Shown: piece by piece, positions 55,620 through 64,000 of the stretch | How positions within the stretch are numbered: the first letter of the stretch is position 1 | Layout of the letters: each line of letters opens with the position of its first letter | Source: Brachionus manjavacas | Lineage: Eukaryota; Rotifera; Eurotatoria; Ploima; Brachionidae | Length of the DNA: 64,000 nucleotides | Direction of reading: 5' to 3' | NCBI GenBank assembly: GCA_019054805.1 | Contig: JAHQIY010000012.1 | Span: forward strand, 558,001 to 622,000 | Notes under the pieces: model-generated | The model's database searches: none | Seen by the model: the letters and a program-made list of their open reading frames with translations, nothing else | What the model was told of the DNA's origin: nothing | Translations under genes and position numbers: made by a program

Positions 55620-57645
55620 GAGATAGAAGAAGCTTAATATTGGATGAACTACGAGGTAAATAGTATGGTAAAACTCAAGCATCGAGCTTCGTATAAGATG
55701 AAACCATGTAATAAAAGTTCATTTGAAATAAGTAAATATAATTATGGAAAAGCATGTAGAGTTAAAACAGAAATTAAGAAAACTAAAATCGGATTATGAG
55801 AACAGACTATCTAAAAAAGCAAAAAGTGATCCGAAACTAAATTATGCCTATGTAAGAAGCAAAAAGGGACTAAAGGAAGAAAAAGAATGTTAAGAACAAA
55901 AGGGGGTGAAGTAACGAGTGACAAAAAAATGATAGCTGAGCTATTAAATGATCAGTTTCATTCAGTCTTTAATTAAGAAACCAATGATAATGTGCCTTTT
56001 TTCCTCTACGTACTTCCTCTTCTTTCGATATTGAGAATGTCATGCAGGAGCTAAACGAGGATCTGATTGAACGGAGACTAGAGAAATTAAATGGCAACAA
56101 ATCGATGGGCACAGACCAAGTACATCCGCTGATACTGAAAAACTGCGCAAAAACGATGCCTGTGCCATTGAAGATAATTTACGCAAAATCATTAGAGATA
56201 GGAAAAATCCCAAAGGAGTGAAAAAGAGCAAATGTTTCGCCGATCTACAAAAAAGGAAGTAGAGCCAGTTAATTATCGACCCGTATCACTTACGTCAGTC
56301 CCTTGTAAAGTTCTTGAAGGTATTGTCAGGGACCGACTAATGTTTTACCTTCAAGAGAATAATCTAATAATTGGAAGTCAACATGAATTTTTCCAAAGAA
56401 AGGATGTGTAACGAACTTACTTGAAACGCTTGATATGATCACAGCTGAGTTGGCCAAAGGTGACAGTGTGGATGAAATACTATTAGACTTCTCAAAAGCT
56501 TTTGATACGGTACCGAATCAACGACTTCTTCATAAACTACGTGGTTATGGGCTAGGGGAGAAAATATTAAGGTGGCTCCAAGACTTTTTGAGTATGAGAA
56601 CTCAGCGAGTTGTACTTGGTGATGGAGATTCTAGATGGTCAGAGGTACTCAGTGGAGTTCTGCAAGGGCCTGTACTTGGACCCCTGCTATTTGATCTGTA
56701 CATAAATGACCTACCTGACTGCGTTTCAAATAGAATGGAATTGTGTGCAGATGACTCAAAAATACTCGGGATGGTTAATAATGTTTATGAGAGAGCGATG
56801 TTACAGAAAGACCTGGATACAGTATGAAAATGGATAGAGGTATGTCGTATAGGACTGTGTGCTAACAAATGTAAAGTAATGCATTTCGGCAGACTAAATG
56901 AAAAGCATTAATATACAAAAAAAAGCAACAGGAATGTTATACAACGACGAAAGAGTGTGAAAGGGATCTTGGAGTGATGGTCTCATCAGATTTTAAAGTA
57001 GACCCACCAAGTGAAAAGTGCTTGTGCGAAAGCGAACGTTTACAAGGATAGAGGAAAGACTTTGGGTAAGATTTTATATATCCATGGTGAGACCTCACCT
57101 AGATTACGCAGTGCAGGTTTGGAATCCAAGTATGAAAATGGACGTGAATAAAGGTGCAAGAGAGAGCAACAAAAATATCTTTGTCTGTAAGAAACATGCC
57201 GTATGAAATGAGGCTGGCAAAATTAGGGCTGACAAAGCTGATTAAAAGAAGAGTCCGAGGGGACTTGATTGAAATGAACAAACTAGTGAATGGAATAGAA
57301 AAGGTAAGCTTGGTCAAGAATCTAGTGAATAAATCAGAAAACAAGGGACCAGCCGGGGCGATAAGAGGAAATAGCATCAGAGTCCAGAGAGAAAGTTTCC
57401 CAGCTCAAATTAGAAATGATTTTGCGGCTGCAGTTAATGCCAGACATGTATTTTTCTCAAACAGTGTAGTTCCGCATTGGAATAAGCTGCCAGAAAATGT
57501 GGTGAAATCCAAGTCAACCGCTAATTTTAAAATGGCTTTAGATAAGTTCAATGGAATTCGCTGCTACAGCTCTACACGGCCAATTGGCGGTGATGGGCTT
57601 AGACAATCTACATGTTAGGTGTCGCAGCAAGAACTACTACTACTA
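55620..57645 (+). pseudogene. CR1-like LINE, 5'-truncated ORF2
   Basis: The region upstream of RT reads KAKSDPKLNYAYVRSKKG (about 55810). RT follows across frame changes: NGNKSMGTDQVHPLILK, ANVSPIYKKGS, YRPVSLTSVPCKVLE, LLDFSKAFDTVPNQRLLHKL (motif A), GVLQGPVLGPLLF (motif B, with Leu and Pro replacing the usual Pro and Ser) and LCADDSKI (motif C, Cys before ADD). The C-terminal region reads YISMVRPHLDYAVQVW and VVPHWNKLPENVV, ending at a stop at 57616-57618. The tail is (ACT)4 at 57633. At least four frame changes; no endonuclease domain seen. It belongs to the CR1-like group by motif layout. Confidence 0.85.
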
Positions 57646-58055
57646 ATATGAGCGCAGCAAAATATGCTTACGTTGGCAGACTAGTGAGGAAGAAGTAGAA
57701 AAAACATAAATTAAAAAAATCAAAATGAGAAGAAACAAATATTAAAAAAAATTAAATAATTAAAATAAGGCGAAAATTAGACTGGGTTAATGAAGAAATT
57801 TAAAAAAAAATTTATGTTTTAATTTATGTTTAAGTTCTCTAATAAAATCTTAGAACTTAAAAATTCCGATTTTTAATCAATTTTTTTATCTCACCTGCGT
57901 CGATTATTGGAGTCTCATTAATTAATTTAAAAACTTAAAAAAAAAAATTAAATTTAAAAAATTAAAAATAAACTTGATATTAGTAGAATAGATTTTTTAA
58001 TTTGAAAAAAATTTTCAATATGGGAAAAATAATACCGATCGTTTAAAGTGAAACC
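57646..58055. other. AT-rich intergenic DNA
   Basis: Nothing recognised. Confidence 0.5.
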
Positions 58056-58255
58056 AAATCATATAGTGATCTAAACAATATCAGACCTATCACAATTTCA
58101 GATGATCTTTCCAATATTTTTGAGAAAATAATGCTGAATGAATTTCAAAAATTAAATGATGAAATCATACGACGATTCTGAAAGACAACTAGGATTCAAG
58201 AAAAACAGCTCATTTTCTCATGCAATTTTTACTATCAATAAGATAGCTTATTAAT
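58056..58255 (+). pseudogene. LINE reverse-transcriptase fragment
   Basis: Reads NNIRPITISDDLSNIFEKIM and, in another frame, RQLGFKKNSSFSHAIF, the finger region of a non-LTR RT (RPI...FEK...GF). It differs from the jockey-like and CR1-like copies nearby, so probably a third family. Confidence 0.6.
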
Positions 58256-58624
58256 AGCTTATTATATAATTAAATATGTCATCAAAATTTCAGGATAATA
58301 GATCAAAAGTTATTTAATAAAAACATAAGACACCTGATTTTATCAGTTTTGAAAATATGGGCTTTTTTAGTGTTTTTTGATTAGATCTTCTCAAAAGGTT
58401 ATTACTAAAAAAGAATCCAAAATTTTTGGCTAAATAACACTCTGGCTTAATGCCGATCTACAGCTATTTTATGCTATTTTATTAACAGTAAATAAAAAAA
58501 ATTCCTAATTACTTTAAAATTATTTGGTTAAAAATTTTGAATGTGAAAATAAATTTAATTTGTAATAATTTCTCGCAAATTATTTTTAAAATTTTTTGAA
58601 AAATAATTAAAAAATAAAAGAGAA

Positions 58625-59090
58625 GGTCGAGGGGACTAGTTACTTTAACTCAGTGTCGGACAATGTGGACCTCTTTAAACTAGACTTGAACGTATCATAT
58701 CCATTTTTGAATTAGTTGACTGTTGAAACTTCAATAACTTCAGACGGAAAATTATTCCATTCGTTTACGACTTTATTGGTGAAGGAGTTGGTTCTTTGAA
58801 AGCAGTTAGTTGAAGATCGGCCCGAGATTCTTCTCATGTGCCCTCTCATTCCCTGTTTGTAACAGTGAGTTGCATTGCGTAGGAGGTATTGTCCAACTTA
58901 CCTAATTGAATCCTTTGCTGAATTTGGAGAATTGAATCATGTCGCCTCTTACAAGTCGCTCTTGAAGGGTTGGCAGGCACAGGACTGTAAGTCGATCTTC
59001 ATAGCTCCAATTTCTGAATCTTAGGACTAATTTTATGGCTCTTCTCCAGACCTTGCCGAAAGCATTTATATCTTTCTTGTTTGAGGTTAC
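58625..59090 (-). pseudogene. CR1-like LINE C-terminal fragment
   Basis: The minus strand reads LVLRFRNWSYEDRLTVLCLP, LQERLVRGDMIQFSKF and, further on, FTNKVVNEWNNFPSEVIEVS, the C-terminal region after RT in CR1-type ORF2, with several frame changes. Same domain as at 57160-57560 but from a different copy or family. Confidence 0.7.
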
Positions 59091-59770
59091 CTACAATTTT
59101 AGTTTTTTGTTGTTGTTTTTTACCGAAAAATTTTTTAAAATCAATCCTTTTGGTTAAAAATAGAAATTTTAATTCTTTTCAATCAATATAAATAATTTTC
59201 AGAGTTTTAGCTTTTTGTTGATATAATTTTCTGATTTAAATTGTTTTAATTCACCAGACATTATAAGCTTTAAATTTAATGAAACACCTAATTTTTCTAA
59301 AAGCAAAAAAATCCTGTAAAGTAAACGATTAGAATTTTTGCCTGGTTTAAAAACAAAAATTAATTTCTCAATTTTTTGATTCTTGAAAAATAAAAATCAA
59401 TCTTATAATATTGTTCCCTTATAAATTTAACACATTTGCAGCTTTGCATATAAAAAAAACTTTAATTTACACTGACAACTAAAAGTTCTGAAGCAATAAA
59501 AATTTTAATTGATCGACAGAAAAAAAACTAAAGGAAACATTAAATTAAAAGTTTAATTTTTAAAGAACTTATTTGGGCAAATTAATCTTTATAGAAAGGA
59601 GGTAAAAATTCCACAGCATTAAAAAATTTTCAACGATCAAAAATTAAAAGAGAATCATAGATGGAAAATTCCAAGAAAAAAAACCAAAATGATTTATTAA
59701 GCAAAATCGTTCAATGGAGGTTAAATCAATAATTTTTTTTATAAAAAAATAAAAATAATATTTTTTTTAG
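59091..59770. other. AT-rich DNA, probably intron of the DEG/ENaC gene
   Basis: Ends in a good acceptor (TTTTTTTTAG at 59761-59770). No exon recognised within it. Confidence 0.4.
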
Positions 59771-60193
59771 TGCAGAAACTTCGGCACATGGTTTTAAAAA
59801 TTTTTTTGGAGCAGATAGACTCTTTAAGAAAATATTTTGGGGTTGTATTTTGCTTTCAAGCATTAGCTATTGCATTTATCAAGTCGTATTAATAATCACA
59901 CTTTTTTTCAAGTTTAACGTGCTGACAAGCTTAAAGATTGTCTATGAGGCACCTGCTAATTATCCAGCTGTGGTCATCTGTAACCTAAATGCATATGACG
60001 GAGATGTTTCTAGAGAACATATGAGAAGAATTCTGATGGAGAAAAATATTAGCCTTTATAATTATGAGCCAGTCGACTACGTTGACATTGCAGCTGACTT
60101 TTTTAAATCCACATTTGGGACCGAGAGTTTAAGGGGACATTTTGATCTGTATTACAATGGATTTTATCTAAGTCAAATGTTAATTAGTTGCCG
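59771..60193 (+). CDS. DEG/ENaC sodium channel, N-terminal exon (partial gene)
   Basis: An open exon bounded by acceptor TTTTTTTTAG (59770) and donor CG/GTAAAT (60194). It reads ETSAHGF at its start, with the His-Gly gating motif of the family. The first membrane segment is about 59840-59920 (IFWGCILL...VVLIITLFF), and the post-M1 signature is YPAVVICNLNAYD. The remaining about 60 residues belong to the extracellular domain, ending at QMLISC, where family members continue with a Cys-containing motif. A preceding exon must supply the first residues and the start. No following exon is visible before the window ends; LINE insertions fill the DNA downstream. Family members form trimeric sodium channels gated by peptides, acid or mechanical force, and the subtype cannot be told. 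Confidence 0.85.
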
Positions 60194-60680
60194 GTAAATT
60201 TTATTTAAAAAATTGGCTTTGTTACACTTGGTTATTAAAAATTTGATTTTTGAAATTCGAAATTACAAATGTAAATTAATTATGAAATTTTTTAATTTAA
60301 AAAAATCGATTAAAAAATTTTTAATTTTAGCAAGAGTAAAATGACTAATTAATCATTTAAGAACAGCTAAATTTTTGGGACTCATAAATTTCGCTACCAA
60401 CTTAAATCCATATAAATTAATCAAAAAAATCATCAAATCTAAAAAATTACTTGATTACTTGAAAACATTTCTTGTAAACGACCAGTTTTAGTTTTAATTG
60501 AAATTTTATTTTGGTTCTTACAATTTAATTTCAAAATTTCAAGTATTATGAAATACTAATTGATTTAATTTGACTTTATTTTGTTGTTTACAACATAAAA
60601 ATTAATTTAATTTCCTTTCAAATTATAAAATTTAATTTCATAATTTAAATAAAAGCTAAAACGGGTCATTAATCAAGTTA
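60194..60680. other. AT-rich DNA after the DEG/ENaC exon
   Basis: Presumed intron; nothing else recognised. Confidence 0.4.
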
Positions 60681-63070
60681 TTTATTTATTTGTATATCTG
60701 TTAGTTAAAATAAGTTAAATTAAAAGAAAATTAAAAATAGATATATTGAAATTGATAAAAATAGGATACCTATTTTTAAATGTCTGATTTTTCAGGGAAA
60801 AAAGAAGAAATAGTAAGGTAGCAATTACACAATGGAGTTGGGTATTCAATAGATCTTGATTCGAAACCTTCTTTGTATTCCTCCACCAGTCTGACAATCA
60901 ATGGAATAGAATGACTCAGTCCTGTCCTCACACATCTCTCACTCAACTTAAACAGTCGATTAGAGACTGTTAGTAATTTAAGTTTGTTAAAAGCTTCATG
61001 ATGCACGATGTTGGAGGGAGTATCATATTTTAACTTAAGGATAGATCTTACTGCTGAATTTTGAATCACTTGTATTTTTTTTATGTTAGTTTCTGTGAGT
61101 GAACTTAAACAAGGAAAAGCATAATCTAAAATTGATCCTATCAAGGATTTGTATAGATTTCCTAATGTTTTGGGTTTAAGGTCCCATTTTTTATTCTATA
61201 GATATTTAATAATATTTAGTCTTGAGTTACAGCGCTCTTTTATCTCATCCACCATTAAACTAACTGTAAATTTTGAGTCTAATGTAATTCCTAAGAACTT
61301 AACTTTTCTTTTAGATTTAAACTGTTTTCATATAATTTTAGATCAAGATTGGTTTTTTTCTCTAGAGTTTTTTGCAAAGACCGTGTAACATGACTTTTCA
61401 ATAGACATTTTCATTTTCCATTTGAAAAGCCATTTTACAATTTCTTTTAAGTACTTATTAATTAAACTCTCGAGATTCCCTTTCTTTTTAAAAATAAAAA
61501 AGGTAGCTAAGTCATCTGCAAAAAGAAGAGAGTATTGGCCATTAGTCTTATTTTAAAGAAGAAGAGGTACGTCATTTATGAAAATGGTGAAAAGAAGCGG
61601 ACTAATTACTGATCCTTGTGGAACCTCTGCTTTAATTAAGTATTGGTCACTCAAATGTCGGGGGTCTAGTGGTTTATGAGAACGTTTGTTCACTTATTAG
61701 GTGAACAATTCCTGTTCTCAGGTTTGGTGAACAATCTGTTCAGGTAATATTTTGTTCACCAATATGTGAACTGAAATGTTCTCCTAAAATATATTTTGTT
61801 CACATAAAATATAACTTGTTTACCTAAAGTAAATTTATTTCACTTGAACTTAATTTATATTAGTATCAAAATTATTTGTTAAGATTAGTTCAATAATTGA
61901 ATAATAGCGTCGATGATGTTGATGATTTGGACAATGACTGTGTCGAATCAAAAAATCGAGATTCGATTGATAACATTGATTTAAGAATTAAATATATAAA
62001 GTTAAAAGCAAATGTTTATGAAAAAGTAGCTAAATCGAAACCTTGTAACGAGGAGTCTAGAGTAAAAATTACAAAAGTTTTGAGTGGCAAACGTAATCCA
62101 ATAGAATGTAATAGAGGTTTAAAAAGCCATATGAGTAAAACACATAAACAAAACTAACAATTTTTATTATTAAAAATATCACAACGATACTTTAAAATAC
62201 ATTTTTTTAAATCGAATTCGAAAATAAATTTTTTTTTCTTCGTGAATTGCTCACATAAGTCTAGGATAGTTCAGCTAATTTCAAAATTGTTCACCAAAAC
62301 TTTTTTTATTTTTTTGATAATTATTTCAATTCACATATTGGTGAACAAAATATTACGTGAACAGATTGTTCACCAAATCTGAGAACAGGAATTGTTCACC
62401 TAATAAGTGAACAAACGTTCTCGTAAACCACTAGACCTAATGTCCGTTTACTTTTACTATAAAAGATCTGGAATGGAGAAATTATCTGATCCACTAAATA
62501 AGATAAGGAGGAAGATTAAATTTAATGCCGGTAAATTTTAGAAATGTCAAAATACAAACAGCAGACTTTTTTCTTTCTATTAAAGACTCTACTACTTTTT
62601 GTATAAGAAAATAAAGATTATCCGCTGTGCGCCTTTGTTTTCTAAATCCTGATTGCTCACTAATAAGTAGGTTATTTCTTTCAAGAAAATTGTATATTCT
62701 TGTACAAATAATACGTTTAAGTAACTTACCAAGGTAACTTGTCATACTAATTGGACGATAGTCAGAAGGGTCTTTAGTGGGAGGAGACTTCTTTGGGATC
62801 ATAGTTATACATGCTTTTTTCCAGGATTTTGGGACTCTATCTTGTTCCAAACTCATGTTAAAAAGTTGACTTAATTCAATTTAAGTCTCATGAGGGAGTT
62901 TTTTTATTATTAAGTTGTGGATGCGATCTATACCAGATTCTGACACTTCTTTTAACTTTTTTAAGAGGATGTAATTTCTGAAACAGTAATTGATTCTTTC
63001 AGATTATTTAGTACATGGTTTTTTAGGAAATCTGAGATTGTATCTGCTATTTCACTATCACTCTCAGATA
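60681..63070 (-). pseudogene. Jockey-like LINE, 5'-truncated, interrupted by a DNA element
   Basis: Read on the minus strand from 63070: RT fingers and palm (WKKACITMIPKKS, DYRPISMTSYLGKLLKRI, SEQSGFRKQRRTADNLYFL), then, across the 779 bp insert, KAEVPQGSVISPLLF (motif B) and SLLFADDLATFF (motif C). The thumb/connection follows (IGSILDYAFPCLSSL at 61144-61100) and the C-terminal SERCVRTGLSHSIPLIVRL. It ends at the AT-rich tail CAGATATACAAATAAATAAA near 60685. At least three stops or frame changes. This is the longest copy of the family that also appears at 3.8-4.2, 22.6, 47.0 and 54.7 kb. Confidence 0.85.
61660..62438. mobile_element. 779-bp non-autonomous element with long GTTCAC-rich inverted repeats
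   Basis: Inverted repeats of about 110 bp (GGTCTAGTGGTTTA, then GAGAACGTTTGTTCACTTAT) are nearly perfect. They contain about seven GTTCAC/GTGAAC words per arm, in both orientations. The flanks are AATGTC on both sides (61654-61659 and 62439-62444). Removing the element and one AATGTC restores the LINE protein reading through motif B. The interior frame 61897-62157 ends in ECNRGLKSHMSKTH, which resembles half of a C2H2 zinc finger, perhaps a relic of the parent element. Superfamily unassigned. Confidence 0.8.
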
Positions 63071-63325
63071 TATCAAAATCTTAATAAAAATAAACAACAA
63101 TAATAAATAAATAAAAAATTAATCAAGTAATATTTTAGAAAAATTTCCTGTGAAATTAGTTAGTGTTTTTTCTTTAGTTAATTTAAACGGAAGAAAGTGG
63201 GCAACGAAATTGATGAGCCTGTAAGACTCGGTTGCAATTTAAATTTTTTTTTGAGAGTCAGGGTTTTTTAAAGATTCACTATTATCATAAAGCTTGTTAA
63301 AATAAAGGATTCTCTATAATTTGGG
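63071..63325. other. AT-rich intergenic DNA
   Basis: Nothing recognised. Confidence 0.4.
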
Positions 63326-63394
63326 CAGTGGCGGGTCCAGAAATAGGTGAGTGGTATGGTGAATGAGGAGTCATGGTCCGGGGGGGGGGGGGGG
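63326..63394 (+). repeat. hAT-like terminus with 15-base G run
   Basis: CAGTGGCGGGTCCAGAA begins the segment and a run of 15 G ends it. Many hAT ends start CAGTGGCG and carry G-runs inside, as does the inverted end at 17228. No transposase sequence follows before the window ends. Confidence 0.45.
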
Positions 63395-64000
63395 CTAAAC
63401 TCAATCAAAAGTTAAAATAGCATTGTTCCTTAGGCTAATTGTTTTGAAAAGAAAAAAAATGTATGTTCAAAAACTTGAAAATGTTCTATTGCCGTTTTGA
63501 AAAGCAAGAGATAGTCTGTTTTTTTTTTTAAATAAAATTAGTCTAATTGAAAAGGATTGTGATGGATTGTGACTTTAATTTAAATAGTTTCAATCTTGAT
63601 TTTTCTTTTGATTCATACAAAATTAAGAACAAAAGGTAACTAGCTTTTTTTCAAATATCATTATTGAAAAGTGATAGGGACTCGTAAAATTTGAAAAGAC
63701 TCGAGTAATTAAAAATCTATAAATTGAATTTTTTTTATGTGAACGAGGCAAATATAATATAGTAATATTTTATTATATTCACTCAAAAGAAAATATTAAT
63801 CTTTTCTTTAGAATGGATAAAAAATAATACATTTAATTTATTGGAAATTATAAATTAAAACCATAAATTTTTGTTTTCAAATTTTAGGAAATGTTATCAT
63901 TTAGAATAAATTTTTATCATTTCTACTAACTACTACTTACTTTATTATTATTTCCTTTTGGGATTCCAAAATCTAAACACTAAGCACTAAACATAAATCA
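63395..64000. other. AT-rich DNA to the window end
   Basis: No gene or repeat recognised. Confidence 0.4.

Overview
This window is AT-rich eukaryotic DNA from an invertebrate animal. Support for that comes from a lysosomal aspartylglucosaminidase gene, a rhodopsin-class neuropeptide-type receptor gene and a DEG/ENaC channel exon, all carrying spliceosomal-type signals, set among LINEs, SINEs, LTR elements, hAT, Tc1/mariner and many MITE-like repeats. Two probable introns of 52-53 nt and the strong AT bias would suit a small-genome lineage such as a monogonont rotifer, but that placement is a guess.

Host genes are sparse. An intronless aspartylglucosaminidase gene lies at 2461-3513 (+). A two-exon seven-transmembrane receptor lies at 49498-53744 (+), joined across a 2.98 kb intron. 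One exon of a DEG/ENaC channel lies at 59771-60193 (+), and its remaining exons are not visible. The other protein-coding signals come from mobile DNA or its remains.

The main feature is a nest at about 7.5-17.2 kb. A hAT transposase gene of the ZMYM/P52rIPK type is split by a Ty3/gypsy-type retroelement on the minus strand (8692-16676). The retroelement encodes gag with a zinc knuckle, protease, reverse transcriptase, RNase H and integrase, then a chromodomain that shares one open frame with the start of an envelope-like membrane protein. It has one complete LTR (317 bp, TGTTAC...GTAACA). Its other end is abnormal: a nearly identical copy of the leader and the first 216 gag codons is joined to 92 bp of LTR. 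Every break in its reading frames has the same sense, as if one base were missing each time.

The rest, region by region: 0.1-1.1 kb, MITEs with TGATCA motifs; 3.8-7.5 kb, a nested set of LINE fragments, a CCCAGTC-ended MITE inserted in an LTR, and a 345 bp hAT MITE inserted in a LINE; 17.4, 23.3 and 54.3 kb, SINEs sharing one core; 19 kb, a PHD-finger reading frame broken by a 75 bp retroposon with an (ACT)n tail; 26.3-28.5 kb, a large foldback holding a solo LTR; 30.6 kb, a Tc1 fragment; 34 kb, a LINE fragment; 35.3-36.6 kb, a nearly intact DD37E mariner; 40.7-41.1 and 46.9-47.6 kb, LINE and PHD fragments; 54.6-59.1 kb, CR1-like and other LINE fragments; 60.7-63.1 kb, a jockey-like LINE interrupted by a 779 bp element with long inverted repeats full of GTTCAC/GTGAAC. 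The long AT-rich stretches between these hold no gene I can support.
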